In this document: in pieces, positions 38,579 through 47,861 of the stretch | Layout of the letters: each line of letters starts with the position of its first letter | Position numbering within the stretch: position 1 is the first letter of the stretch | Source: Mesosutterella porci | GTDB taxonomy: Bacteria; Pseudomonadota; Gammaproteobacteria; Burkholderiales; Burkholderiaceae_F | Length of the DNA stretch: 64,000 nt | Direction: 5' to 3' | NCBI RefSeq assembly: GCF_022134585.1 | Contig: NZ_JAKNCT010000003.1 | Location: forward strand, 1 to 64,000 | Made by a program: the position numbers and the translations under genes | The notes under the pieces: model-generated | Seen by the model: the letters and a program-made list of their open reading frames with translations, nothing else | Told to the model about the DNA's origin: nothing | Databases searched by the model: none

Positions 38579-39766
38579 ATGTACACCTCTTACTACTGGG
38601 CGCTTGGCGCGCTGGGCCTTTACACGGCGCTTAGGATCTATTCCCTTTTGCGGGGCAGAGGCCTGCTGCAGATTTCGGCCGCCGTTTTTGCCGCCCTCTC
38701 CTACGCCGTCTACCCGATCCTCGTTGTGATGGGCATCACGAGGCCCTGGGGCGACGGCATGCACATCGCGATTGTCGTCTCAGGCTTCTTTTTCTCCGCG
38801 GCCTTTCTTGAGACGCTCCTGCTCGTGCTGCGCGACCTGTGGCTCGCGCTGCGCTGGGCCGCAGGAAAAATCCGCCGCCGGATTTCGGGCGACTCCTTCA
38901 GCCTTTCCTTCGCACCCGAGCGGAAGCGTTCAGCAGCCCTTCCCGCCTTCTTCGCCTTCCTCGCCTTCGCGGGCGCGGCCTACGGAACCTGGCAAACCCA
39001 GCGCCTGCCCCTCATCCGCGAGGTCGAGATTCCGATTCCCCGTCTTCCCTCCTCGATGGACGGCCTTCGGATCGTGCAGCTCACCGACGTGCATCTCTCG
39101 CCCCTTTTCGCCCACAGACGGATCGTGAGGATCGTCAAGGCCGCGCAGACCCTGAAGCCCGATCTCATCGTGGTGACAGGCGACATCGCGGACGGCACGC
39201 CGCAGGCGAGACTCGCCGATGTCAGGGTTCTCGTCGGCCTTCAAAAGAGCGCTCCGGTCGTCATGGTGCCGGGCAACCATGACTATTACGTGGACTTCGC
39301 GGCCTGGCGCGAGTGCTACCGCAGCCTGGGGCTGCCGCTGCTCGAGAACGGCTCGGTGCGCCTCACGCTCCGAGGCGGGGCCGTCACCGTGGCCGGCCTC
39401 ACGGACCGTTCCGGAGAACTGCGCGGCTTCCCGGGGCCTGACATTTCGAAGGCGCTGTCCGACGCCGCCCCCGACGCGCTCCGCATCGCACTCATCCACC
39501 GCCCGGAGAATCCCGCCCCCCAGGCCGATCCGCGCTGGAAGGTGGACCTCGAGCTCGCGGGCCACACGCACGGCTCCCAGATGCTCTTTCTCTGGCCAAT
39601 GGTCGCTCTTCAGAACCACGGCTACGTCCACGGCCTGTACCGGTTCGGGAGCATGCCTCTTTACGTGAGCGCAGGGTTCGGCCTGTGGAGCGGGGCGCCG
39701 ATGCGCCTGGGCGTTCCCCCGGAACTCACCCTGATCACGCTGCGCTCGGCGCAGGCGGCCAGATAG
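38579..39766 (+). CDS. Membrane-anchored metallophosphoesterase
   Basis: A calcineurin-like phosphoesterase of the YaeI type, likely acting on a phospholipid or nucleotide at the membrane. The N-terminal ~130 residues hold three to four hydrophobic segments. The catalytic domain starts near residue 150 with the metal motifs in order: LTDVHLSP, VVTGDIADG, VPGNHDYY and ELAGHTHGSQ. It ends with LYVSAGFGLWSGAPMRLGVPPELTLITL, the family tail. 395 residues. The ATG has a weak ribosome-binding site. Confidence 0.9.
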   Translation: MYTSYYWALGALGLYTALRIYSLLRGRGLLQISAAVFAALSYAVYPILVVMGITRPWGDGMHIAIVVSGFFFSAAFLETLLLVLRDLWLALRWAAGKIRRRISGDSFSLSFAPERKRSAALPAFFAFLAFAGAAYGTWQTQRLPLIREVEIPIPRLPSSMDGLRIVQLTDVHLSPLFAHRRIVRIVKAAQTLKPDLIVVTGDIADGTPQARLADVRVLVGLQKSAPVVMVPGNHDYYVDFAAWRECYRSLGLPLLENGSVRLTLRGGAVTVAGLTDRSGELRGFPGPDISKALSDAAPDALRIALIHRPENPAPQADPRWKVDLELAGHTHGSQMLFLWPMVALQNHGYVHGLYRFGSMPLYVSAGFGLWSGAPMRLGVPPELTLITLRSAQAAR

Positions 39767-39811
39767 ACGCAGGAGCCGGGCTTACCGCAGGGCCCCGCCC
39801 CAAAGACGACG

Positions 39812-39849
39812 AAGGCGCGGCCTTCCTTTCCGGAAAGGCCGCGCCTTTT
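39812..39849 (+). terminator. Rho-independent terminator after the metallophosphoesterase
   Basis: AAGGCGCGGCCTT (39812-39824) pairs with AAGGCCGCGCCTT (39835-39847), a 13-bp stem followed by TTTTATTT. Confidence 0.85.
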
Positions 39850-39920
39850 ATTTGCGCCTTTTCATTCCACGCGCGAGAAGCCCTGGCGCTTAAGGGGTCT
39901 GAGCCGCCCCTGCTGCGGCC

Positions 39921-40592
39921 TCAGGCCGTGACGTAGCTGCTCGGCAGCACGTAAAAGAGCACCGAAAAGAACTGCAGCAGCGTCCCCGCGAAGACGAAGA
40001 CGTGCCAAATCGCGTGGTGGAAGGGGATGCGCTCCTTCACGTAGAAGAAGACTCCTGCCGAATACGCGAGGCCGCCGGCCACCAGCAGCATGATGCCGCC
40101 CGCGGGCAGCGCCTCGACCAGAGGCTTGATCACGACAAGGACGAGCCAGCCCATCAGCAGGTAGATGAGGCAGTTGATGAAATCGCCCCTTTTCATCAGA
40201 ACCGGCTGCAGGGCGATGCCAACCGCGGCGAGCACCCACTCCACGATGCACAGCACCCAACCGCGGGTCCCCTGCAGCGTGATCAGGCAAAAGGGCGTGT
40301 AGCTGCCCGCGATCAGCAGGTAAATCGAAGCGTGGTCGAAGACCTGGAAGACTTTCTTCGCTTTCGCCTTTCGCCGGGGAATCGCGTGATAGAGCGTCGA
40401 GGCGGTGTAAAGGATGATCATCGAGGCCCCGAACAGCGCCACCGCGGTGACGTCCACCGCAGAGCGGCTCCAGAGCGCCGCAAAGGTCACCATGACGACG
40501 AGACCCGCAATCGAAAGCAGCGCCGCGACGCCGTGCGTGACGCTGTTGGCGACTTCTTCGCCAAATGTGTAAAAAGCGGCCTGGCCTGCCAT
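39921..40592 (-). CDS. Hemolysin III / PAQR-family membrane protein
   Basis: A seven-helix membrane protein of the HlyIII (YqfA/PAQR) family. Roles in membrane homeostasis have been proposed, and true haemolysis is doubtful. The start at 40592 (MAGQAAFYTFGEEVANSVTHG) has AGGGAAG upstream and is the family N-terminus. Conserved histidines and aspartate are in ANSVTHGVAAL, TLYHAI, VFQVFDHASIYLLIAGSYTPF and FHHAIWHVFVFAG. About 223 residues. The 40593-40826 stretch upstream is gene-free and AT-rich near 40740-40790. Confidence 0.92.
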   Translation of the reverse strand: MAGQAAFYTFGEEVANSVTHGVAALLSIAGLVVMVTFAALWSRSAVDVTAVALFGASMIILYTASTLYHAIPRRKAKAKKVFQVFDHASIYLLIAGSYTPFCLITLQGTRGWVLCIVEWVLAAVGIALQPVLMKRGDFINCLIYLLMGWLVLVVIKPLVEALPAGGIMLLVAGGLAYSAGVFFYVKERIPFHHAIWHVFVFAGTLLQFFSVLFYVLPSSYVTA

Positions 40593-40826
40593 TTTTCTTC
40601 CCTCACTCACAATGAAATGCCAGAGGAACCGGGCTTTTCCCCGAAAAGCATACCGGATTGTCCGATCCTTATCCGGGGAAACCCTTCCTTGAGCTGGCAA
40701 CTGGCATTGTGACGGGGCGGCCGTCCGGTAAACGCGCCCAATTTTAGGTGTTAACCCTAATTTCTGTGTTTATTTGTAAACAAACCGCGATAAAAGCCGG
40801 CTTCTGAAGCGTTTTGACGCAAAGCC

Positions 40827-41852
40827 TCAGAGAATCACGACTTCAGGGGTGAGTCTCACGCCGAACTTCCGCTCGATGCCCTCGATGATGCGGGCGCAAA
40901 GCGCCTCGACATCCCGGCCTGTGGCCCCGCCGCGGTTCACAAGGACGAGCGCCTGCCGGTCCCAGACGGCAGCCGCGCCCACGGACGCACCCTTGAAGCC
41001 CGCTGCCTCGATGAGCCAGCCCGCGGCCAGCTTCGTGCGCCGGCCGCCAAGCGGGTAGGAGACGAGACTCGGATAGGACTCGAGCAGGGCCCGGGCCTGC
41101 AGCTCCGGAATGACCGGGTTCTTGAAGAAAGATCCGGCGTTGCCGACCGCCTCGGGGTCCGGAAGCTTCGCGCGCCGAAGAGCCTCGACCGCATGCATCA
41201 CGGCGGCCGCGTCCAGAGGCTTTCCTTCAAGCGCCGCTGCAAGTCCTTTGTAGCCCGTGACGGGGAGCCAGTCCTGAGGCGCAGGCAGCGAGAACGTGAC
41301 CGCGGTGACGAGCCAGGAGGCGGCCTGCGGGCGCTTGAAAACGGAATCGCGATAGCGGAAGTCGCACTCCTCGCAGGAAAGGACGCGGCGGCTGCCGTCC
41401 TCGAGATCGCAGATTTCGACGGACTCGATCCGCTCAGCCGCCTCGAGACCGTAGGCCCCGATGTTCTGCACCGCGGCCCCGCCCACGGAACCGGGGATGA
41501 GGACGAGATTCTCGAGTCCCGGGTGCCCCGAAAGGGTGAGCATCCGCACGAGATGGTCCATCGTTTCGCCCGAGGCCGCGCGGAAGCGGTACTCGCCCTC
41601 CGGGCCCGGCTCGAGCTCGCGCACGCCGGTAAGACGGTTCACCGCCACAAGCCCGTCGTAGTCGCCCGTGAAAAGCACGTTGGAGCCCGCCCCGAGGATA
41701 AGCGGCCGCCTGGCCGCGCCCTTTTCGGCCCTGAACGCCTCGCACAGGGCGGGCAGCTCGTTCTCGCTCTTGAGCGTGAGAAGCCGGGAGGCCTTCGCCT
41801 CGATATGGAAGGTGGTGAGAGACCCGACGGAAACGTTCTTCTCAATCTGCAT
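40827..41852 (-). CDS. murB: UDP-N-acetylenolpyruvoylglucosamine reductase
   Basis: Reduces the enolpyruvyl group to make UDP-N-acetylmuramic acid; uses FAD and NADPH. The FAD-binding block is LGAGSNVLFTGDYDGLV. NIGAYGLEAAERIESVE and the catalytic serine segment AVGNAGSFFKNPVI are present. The 341-residue length is that of the type I (E. coli-like) enzyme. It is the last gene after xseB-ispA-dxs. Confidence 0.96.
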   Translation of the reverse strand: MQIEKNVSVGSLTTFHIEAKASRLLTLKSENELPALCEAFRAEKGAARRPLILGAGSNVLFTGDYDGLVAVNRLTGVRELEPGPEGEYRFRAASGETMDHLVRMLTLSGHPGLENLVLIPGSVGGAAVQNIGAYGLEAAERIESVEICDLEDGSRRVLSCEECDFRYRDSVFKRPQAASWLVTAVTFSLPAPQDWLPVTGYKGLAAALEGKPLDAAAVMHAVEALRRAKLPDPEAVGNAGSFFKNPVIPELQARALLESYPSLVSYPLGGRRTKLAAGWLIEAAGFKGASVGAAAVWDRQALVLVNRGGATGRDVEALCARIIEGIERKFGVRLTPEVVIL

Positions 41853-41944
41853 GGCTGGTCTGGAAATCGTGTTTTATCGCGCGAAGTGAAAAGAATACTT
41901 TAACAGAAAGCCGCTGCCGCGCCGCACTCCTTTTGGGGCCCCCC

Positions 41945-43825
41945 TTAAGGAAGCGCCAGTCTTTCGCGCACGCGCCGCACGACGGAGTCCGTGTCGAGTC
42001 CGCAGAGCCGCATCAGATCCTCGGTTGCGCCGTGCGGGACCCACCGGTCCGGAATCCCGAACTGCAGCACCCGGGGCGACAGGCCGTGCGAGGCGAGCAG
42101 CTCCAGCGTCCCGTCGCCCGCGCCTCCTTCAAGCGCCCCCTCTTCGGCCGTCACCAGACAGTCGCAGGAACGGGCCACCTTGAGCACCGCCTCCTCATCG
42201 AGGGGCTTTGCAAAGCGCATGTCAACGAGTCCCGCGCCCAGCTCCTCGGCCGCTTTCTGAAGCCGCCAGGCCATCGAGCCGAAGGCGAGGAAAATGACGC
42301 GCTGCCCGGCGGGAACGCCGGGCTGGATCTCCCGCAGCGTCCGGGCCTTTCCGACCGGGATCGTCTCAAAGCCGGCCGACACCGGGACTCCAGGCCCCTT
42401 GCCGCGGGGATAGCGCACCATGGTGGTCGAGTCCAGGCTGTAGGCCGTGTTGAGCGCAAGCCTCGCCTCGTTTTCGTCCGACGGAGTGAAAATGGTCACG
42501 CCCGGCAGCGTCCGGAAAAGGGGAATGTCGAAAAAGCCATGGTGCGTGGTGCCGTCCGGGCCAACGATGCCCGCCCGGTCCACGGCGAAAAGAACCGGCA
42601 GGCCCTGCAGCGCGACGTCGTGCTCGATCTGGTCGAAGGCGCGCTGCGCGAATGTCGAGTAAATCGCCACCACGGGCTTCATGCCCTCGCATGCGAGCCC
42701 GGCCGCATAGGTGACGGCGTGCTGCTCAGCGATCGAGACGTCGCGGAAGCGCTCGGGATAGAGCGAGGCGTACTCAACCAGCCCGGAGCCCTCGCGCATG
42801 GCAGGCGTGATCGCGTAAAAGCGCGGGTCCCTGCGGGCCGTGTCGCAGGCCCACCGCCCGAAAACCGCGCTGTAGGAAGGACCTGAGGCAGGCGCCTTCG
42901 CGATTCCGTGCACGGGGTCGAAGCGGCCCACGCCGTGGTAAGCCGTGGGATCGGCTTCCGCGGGCGGATAGCCCTTGCCCTTTTTCGTCACCACGTGCAG
43001 CACCATCGGGCCGCGCAGCTCCTTCAGGTTGCGCAGCACCCGCACGAGGTAGCCGATGTCGTGCCCGTCCACCGGTCCGAAGTAGTTAAGGTCGAAAGTC
43101 GAGAAAAGGGAAGAAGGCGGGGAAAAGAAATTCACGGCCTGCTTTTCCATCCGCTTCGCGAGGTCCCACAGGTGCGGGACTGAGGAGAGAAGGCGCTTGG
43201 AGCGCTCCCTCGCCCCCATGAAGGCGGGGGCGGAGACAAGTTTCGTAAGGTTGCGCGAAAGGGCTCCGACCGGGGCTGAAATCGAGTAGTTGTTGTCGTT
43301 GAGGATCACCAGCAGCCGGATGCGGTCCTTCCAGGAGCCCGCGTCATTCAGCGCCTCGACTGCCATGCCTCCCGTGAGCGCCCCGTCGCCTATCACCGCG
43401 ATGTGCCAGCGGTCCCTGTGTCCGGAAAGATAGGAGCCCACGGCCATTCCGAGCACGGCTGAAATCGAGGTGGAGGAGTGCCCGGTTCCAAAGGCGTCGA
43501 AAGGGCTCTCGCTGCGGCGCGGAAAACCCGAGATGCCGCCCGTCTGGCGCAGCCCCTTCATCGCCTCGCGCCGCCCCGTGAGGATCTTGTGCGCGTAGGC
43601 CTGATGCCCCACGTCCCAGACCAGGCGGTCGTCGGGCGTATCAAACACATAGTGGATCGCAATGGCAAGCTCCACCGCCCCGAGGCTCGAGGCGAGGTGC
43701 CCCCCGGTCTTCGAAACCGACTCCACAATGAAGGCTCGAAGCTCAGCGGCAAGTTCCGGGAGCTTCTCCTCCGGAAGCTTTCGCAGGTCTTCCGGGCTCC
43801 TGATCGAATCAAGCAGATTCCCCAT
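41945..43825 (-). CDS. dxs: 1-deoxy-D-xylulose-5-phosphate synthase
   Basis: Condenses pyruvate and glyceraldehyde 3-phosphate, the first step of the methylerythritol phosphate pathway. Thiamine diphosphate-binding motif IGDGALTGGMAVEALNDAG and NDN are present, as are WDVGHQAYAHKILTGR and IAEQHAVTYAAGLACEG. 626 residues. It follows ispA on the same strand by 56 bases. Confidence 0.97.
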   Translation of the reverse strand: MGNLLDSIRSPEDLRKLPEEKLPELAAELRAFIVESVSKTGGHLASSLGAVELAIAIHYVFDTPDDRLVWDVGHQAYAHKILTGRREAMKGLRQTGGISGFPRRSESPFDAFGTGHSSTSISAVLGMAVGSYLSGHRDRWHIAVIGDGALTGGMAVEALNDAGSWKDRIRLLVILNDNNYSISAPVGALSRNLTKLVSAPAFMGARERSKRLLSSVPHLWDLAKRMEKQAVNFFSPPSSLFSTFDLNYFGPVDGHDIGYLVRVLRNLKELRGPMVLHVVTKKGKGYPPAEADPTAYHGVGRFDPVHGIAKAPASGPSYSAVFGRWACDTARRDPRFYAITPAMREGSGLVEYASLYPERFRDVSIAEQHAVTYAAGLACEGMKPVVAIYSTFAQRAFDQIEHDVALQGLPVLFAVDRAGIVGPDGTTHHGFFDIPLFRTLPGVTIFTPSDENEARLALNTAYSLDSTTMVRYPRGKGPGVPVSAGFETIPVGKARTLREIQPGVPAGQRVIFLAFGSMAWRLQKAAEELGAGLVDMRFAKPLDEEAVLKVARSCDCLVTAEEGALEGGAGDGTLELLASHGLSPRVLQFGIPDRWVPHGATEDLMRLCGLDTDSVVRRVRERLALP

Positions 43826-43881
43826 GACTGACTGGACCTTTTTCTCTAAGCCTGTTTCCTTTTCAGGCGGATGAGCTCCTT

Positions 43882-44796
43882 TCAGCGGCCTCGCGACACC
43901 ACAAAGCGCGCGAGCTCTCCAAGCCGCCTTGTCTTTCCGGCGTAGCGCGGATCGCGCTCGAGGCCGTCCAGGGCCGCGGCGGCCTCCCTTCCCGCCTCAG
44001 CGGCGAGCCTGCGGGCCTCGTCCAGCCCGAGCAGCGACACGTAGGTCGCCTTTCCTTCTTCGCGGTCCTTGCCCGCGGACTTGCCAAGCGTCGCCGTGTC
44101 GGCCGTCACGTCCAGAATGTCGTCGACGATCTGGAAGGCAAGCCCTACCGCGGAGCCGTAGCGAGACAAAGCCTCGAAAAGCTCCGGAACGGCCAGCCGC
44201 TCCTCGCCGCTGGCCGCGCCCATGAGGACGGCCGCGCGGATAAGCGCTCCGGTCTTCATCGCGTGCAGCCGCTTCAGATCTTCAAGGCCCGGGCCGGACA
44301 CCCCTGCGCCCGTCGCCTTGATGTCGAGCCACTGCCCGCCGCACATGCCGCGCACCCCCGCGCCTTCGGCGAGCAGCCGCACGAGCCGCTGCAGCCTCGC
44401 CCCTGGCACAGCGCCCGAAGCGAGCACCCGAAAAGCCTCAGCCTGAAGCGCGTCGCCCGCGAGCACGCCTTCGGCGAAGCCGTATTTCGCGTGGGTCGAG
44501 GCCCTGCCGTGCCGCAGGGAGTCGTTGTCCATGCAGGGCAGATCGTCGTGGACGAGCGAATAGGAGTGGATGAATTCAAGCGCGAGAGCAGCGGCGTCAA
44601 CCGCAGGCTCAGGCGCCTGGGTGAGTTCGCCCGCCGCATAGGCGAGCAGGGGCCTCACGCGCTTTCCTCCTCCGAGGACCGACCAGCGCATCGCCTCCTG
44701 CAGCAGTTCCGGGAAAACGCCCGCGGGCAGCGCCCGCTCGGCCGCCGCTTCGAAATGTCCGCGCCTTTCCCGCGCCCAGTCTTCAAATGAAGTCAT
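43882..44796 (-). CDS. ispA: Farnesyl diphosphate synthase
   Basis: Condenses dimethylallyl and isopentenyl diphosphates to farnesyl diphosphate. The two aspartate-rich motifs are DDLPCMDND (first) and DDILDVTAD (second), with GGGKRVRPLLAY between the N-terminal helices. 304 residues. It sits between xseB and dxs, the classical proteobacterial cluster. Confidence 0.96.
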   Translation of the reverse strand: MTSFEDWARERRGHFEAAAERALPAGVFPELLQEAMRWSVLGGGKRVRPLLAYAAGELTQAPEPAVDAAALALEFIHSYSLVHDDLPCMDNDSLRHGRASTHAKYGFAEGVLAGDALQAEAFRVLASGAVPGARLQRLVRLLAEGAGVRGMCGGQWLDIKATGAGVSGPGLEDLKRLHAMKTGALIRAAVLMGAASGEERLAVPELFEALSRYGSAVGLAFQIVDDILDVTADTATLGKSAGKDREEGKATYVSLLGLDEARRLAAEAGREAAAALDGLERDPRYAGKTRRLGELARFVVSRGR

Positions 44797-44817
44797 GCTC
44801 CGTCTCCCGCAAGAACC

Positions 44818-45147
44818 TCAGAACGGGACGTCATCGTCCAGCGCGGCGGGGGACGCCCCCGAGACCGCGTCCGGGCGCTCGGGCGCCCTCGAGGCGCTGT
44901 CGGCCCGCAGCTCCGAGTCCTTCAGCGGTGAGAGCTCCCCGTCAGCCTCCAGCTTTTTGATTTCCTTTTCGGCCCTGGAAAGCTTGCCGCGGCAAAACCG
45001 CGTGAGCTCCATGCCGCGCCTGTAGGCCTCAAGCGATTCCTCGAGCGGGAGGTTGCCCTCCTCCATCCGCGCGACAAGCTCTTCAAGCTCGTCCACAGCC
45101 TGCTCGTAGGTCAGTTTCTTCGCCGCTATCCTCGCTTCTGCTGACAT
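44818..45147 (-). CDS. xseB: Exodeoxyribonuclease VII small subunit with an SSB-like C-terminal tip
   Basis: Pairs with XseA to degrade single-stranded DNA in repair. Residues 11-68 are the normal XseB coiled coil (LTYEQAVDELEELVARMEEG, then LPLEESLEAYRRGMELTRFC). The usual protein ends around here, at about 70-85 residues. This one continues for about 40 residues of disordered, Ser/Ala/Pro/Asp-rich sequence and ends LDDDVPF (103-109). That matches the acidic tip of single-stranded-DNA-binding protein (DDDIPF in E. coli), which recruits repair enzymes. It is the first gene of xseB-ispA-dxs. Confidence 0.95.
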   Translation of the reverse strand: MSAEARIAAKKLTYEQAVDELEELVARMEEGNLPLEESLEAYRRGMELTRFCRGKLSRAEKEIKKLEADGELSPLKDSELRADSASRAPERPDAVSGASPAALDDDVPF

Positions 45148-45288
45148 TTTGTAAGAAGCTCCGCCTTATGCAACAAACGTTGATGGCTTCAATTGTACAG
45201 AACCGCGCGGCCGTCACTCCGGCCGGCCGCGGCGGATTACAATCCGCTTTCGTCTGCTTCCCTTTCCCTCCCCGAGAAGTCCTGCGCC

Positions 45289-46185
45289 ATGTTTCAGCCC
45301 TTCTGGATGCTTGCCGCCGCCGTGCTCTTCACTCTGATGGCAGCCTGCACCAAATGGGGCGCGGCCGACTACGGCACCTTCGCGCTCGTCTTCTGGCGCT
45401 CGCTTATCGGGCTCGCCGCGCTGGGAGTCTGGATCGCCGCAAGCGGCCGAACGATCCGCACGCGCTATTTTCTCGGGCACGTGAAGCGCTCCTTCATCGG
45501 CACCTCGAGTCTCGTCATCTGGTTCTGGGTGCTCGGGCGGCTGCCGCTTGAAACCGCGATGACGCTCAATTACACGAGCCCGCTCTACATGGCGGCCTAC
45601 ATCACGCTGCTGCACCTCAGGCGCGGGCTGCCCGCCGACTGGCCCCTCTCGGGCTCGATCATCGCCGGGTTTCTCGGCGTGCTGCTCGTGCTGCAGCCCT
45701 CGGTTGCCGCCGGCCAGCACACGGCCGTCCTCATCGGCCTGTCCTGCGGATTCCTCTCCTGCTGGGCGATGCTGCAGGTGCGGGAGCTGAGCGCGATGCA
45801 CGAACCGACCTGGCGCATCGTCTTTTACTTCACGCTGATGGGAGTGATCGCGGGCCTGTGCGGCTCCTTTTTCGAACCGCGGGGACTCGCGGTGATCCCG
45901 ACCTTCAGGGGCATCGCGCCGCTGCTCGGCGTAGGGCTTTTCGGCATTTTGGCACAGCTGTGCCTCACCCGCGCCTTCGGAGGAGGCAACATCCTGCTCA
46001 CTTCAGCGCTGCAGTTTTCCGCGATCGTCTTTTCGGCCATCATGAGCGCCGTGGCCTTCGGCAGCCCGATCTCCGCCTCGGCGGTGTTCGGGATCGCGCT
46101 CATCATCGCGGCCGGCACCGCAGCCACTTATTTCTCGCGCAGAGGCTGGGAAAAACTCGAGGGAGACGCTGCGGACCGCTCCTGA
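45289..46185 (+). CDS. DMT-superfamily (EamA) transporter, tandem copy 1
   Basis: An inner-membrane exporter of the drug/metabolite transporter superfamily; the substrate is unknown. The start is placed at 45289 (MFQPFWMLAAAVLFTLMAACTKWG), because the longer frame adds 32 non-membrane residues. About ten membrane segments form two EamA repeats. Conserved stretches TAMTLNYTSPLYMAAYITLLHL and MHEPTWRIVFYFTLMG recur in the next gene. 298 residues. The two proteins are clear paralogues from tandem duplication. Confidence 0.9.
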   Translation: MFQPFWMLAAAVLFTLMAACTKWGAADYGTFALVFWRSLIGLAALGVWIAASGRTIRTRYFLGHVKRSFIGTSSLVIWFWVLGRLPLETAMTLNYTSPLYMAAYITLLHLRRGLPADWPLSGSIIAGFLGVLLVLQPSVAAGQHTAVLIGLSCGFLSCWAMLQVRELSAMHEPTWRIVFYFTLMGVIAGLCGSFFEPRGLAVIPTFRGIAPLLGVGLFGILAQLCLTRAFGGGNILLTSALQFSAIVFSAIMSAVAFGSPISASAVFGIALIIAAGTAATYFSRRGWEKLEGDAADRS

Positions 46186-46256
46186 AAGGGTTCTGACGCG
46201 GCATTACAATCAGCTTTCCGGCCTTTCAGCCAACCACAAAAAAGCAGCCTAAACCC

Positions 46257-47123
46257 ATGAGATCACTCTGGATGCTTGGTGCATCGTTTTTCTTTGCCCT
46301 GATGTCCGCCTTTGTCAAAATGGGGGCCGGCCACTTCTCGTTTTTCGAACTGGTGGGCTACCGTTCGCTCTTCGGTGTCATCCTGATCGGCACCTGGGTC
46401 GCCGCCACGCACCGGACCCTTGCGACGCCGCATCTTCTCGGGCACTTCAAGCGCAGTTTCATCGGAACTTTTTCGATGACGCTCTGGTTCTATGCGATGG
46501 GACTGCTGCCGCTCGCGACCGGCCTCACCCTCAACTACACAAATCCCCTGTTCATGGCGGTCATCATTACGACGGCCGCCCTGCTGCATCACGAGCGTCC
46601 GCAGTGGGGGCTCGTAGCGGCCATCGGGGCAGGCTTCTTCGGCGTCGTGCTGATGCTGCACCCGACGGTCGCGGCCGGCCAGGTGAGGCCCGCGCTGCTG
46701 GGCCTCTTCTCGGGACTCCTCGCCTCTCTCGTGGGGCTGCAGATCCGGGAGCTCGCGCGCATGCACGAGCCCACCTGGCGGATCGTCTTCTACTACACGG
46801 CCTTCGGCACCGTCTGGGGCCTGGGAGGACACCTGCTCTTGAACGGCAGCCTCTCCGCGATCACCCGCGAGAGCCTCCTGCCGCTGGCCGGCATGGGACT
46901 TTCGGCCACGGTAGCGCAGCTGTGCATGACTCAGGCCTTCGGCGTGAAGAACATCCTCGTCTCCTCGGTGCTGCAGTACTCGGCGATCATCTTCGCCACC
47001 GTCTTCGGCTACCTGTTCTTCGGCGACCGGATCTCCGGGGACGCCGCGGCGGGCATCGCGATCATCATCGTCTCGGGGATCACCGCCTCGCTCTACATCC
47101 GAAGGCACAGGCAGGCGGGCTGA
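46257..47123 (+). CDS. DMT-superfamily (EamA) transporter, tandem copy 2
   Basis: A paralogue of the preceding gene with about ten membrane segments. LTLNYTNPLFMAVIITTAALL and LARMHEPTWRIVFYYTAFGT align with copy 1, and the spacing of every segment agrees. 288 residues. The ATG starts 71 bases after the first gene. The substrate may be shared or diverged; the sequence does not tell. Confidence 0.9.
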   Translation: MRSLWMLGASFFFALMSAFVKMGAGHFSFFELVGYRSLFGVILIGTWVAATHRTLATPHLLGHFKRSFIGTFSMTLWFYAMGLLPLATGLTLNYTNPLFMAVIITTAALLHHERPQWGLVAAIGAGFFGVVLMLHPTVAAGQVRPALLGLFSGLLASLVGLQIRELARMHEPTWRIVFYYTAFGTVWGLGGHLLLNGSLSAITRESLLPLAGMGLSATVAQLCMTQAFGVKNILVSSVLQYSAIIFATVFGYLFFGDRISGDAAAGIAIIIVSGITASLYIRRHRQAG

Positions 47124-47230
47124 AGGAGGCAGCGGCCGTTCACCCCCGGACCCGCTGCGCTATGCTTGTCGCACTCAGGCGCCCCGAGGCGGGACGCCTC
47201 CCTTCTCATTGCCAAAGCAGGATTGAACCC

Positions 47231-47662
47231 ATGAACCGCAGAACCTTCGCCCTGGCGCTTTCGGCCCTCGCCCTTGGCTGCCTTCCCCCTGCGCGCGCCG
47301 CGCAGGCCCCCGCCCTCAAGAATCTCGGGGGCACCCGCTGGATGATGGTGCTTCCCAAGGGCAGCAGCTGCGAGGTGCCGCCGGAGGTCGATTTCGCCAA
47401 AGACGGAACCCTCGAGGGCGACACGGGGTGCAACGAATTCGGCGGGACCTGGGAAACGGACGGAAAGCGGCTCTCGATCAAGCGCCGCAACAAGACCAGC
47501 CGCAACTGCGCGAAGCAGTTCCTCGACCTCGAGCATGCCTTTGCCGGAGCGCTTGACCGGACCGCTTCGGCGAAGCCTGCCGGAAGCGATCTCATTCTGC
47601 TCGATGCCGAAGGCCGCGAGCTGCTGCGGCTCACGCCCGCCGTGGCAGGCTCATGCCAGTAG
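47231..47662 (+). CDS. META-domain lipoprotein-like secreted protein
   Basis: A 143-residue exported protein with a META (HslJ-like) domain. The signal peptide is MNRRTFALALSALALGCLPP; ALGC gives a possible lipobox, so it may be a lipoprotein. The domain shows LGGTRWMMVL, DTGCNEFGGTWETDGKRLSI and NCAKQFLDLEHAFAGAL. HslJ of E. coli is linked to novobiocin resistance, but the role of this protein is unknown. The start is ATG 47231, following the DMT genes by 107 bases. Confidence 0.85.
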   Translation: MNRRTFALALSALALGCLPPARAAQAPALKNLGGTRWMMVLPKGSSCEVPPEVDFAKDGTLEGDTGCNEFGGTWETDGKRLSIKRRNKTSRNCAKQFLDLEHAFAGALDRTASAKPAGSDLILLDAEGRELLRLTPAVAGSCQ

Positions 47663-47753
47663 AGCTCCCTTTCAGGCTCCTGCAGGGCGCAAAGCCCTGC
47701 GGCTTCCTTTTCCGTAACTGGTCACACGTGCGCTGCTGGGCGCACCACGAAAA

Positions 47754-47795
47754 AGGCGCGGCCCGAAGCTTTCGCTTCAGGCCGCGCTTTTTTTA
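47754..47795. terminator. Bidirectional terminator between the META gene and napB
   Basis: A GC-rich stem (GGCGCGGCC with GGCCGCGC, extended by GAAGC/GCTTC) is followed by seven T on the plus strand and by five T on the minus strand. It ends both the META transcript and the nap operon. Confidence 0.85.
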
Positions 47796-47861
47796 TCTGC
47801 ATCTCCCGCCGGACTGAAAGGAGGAGGAAAGCCCGCCTCCCTTCAGCGCGGCCGCCCCGCC

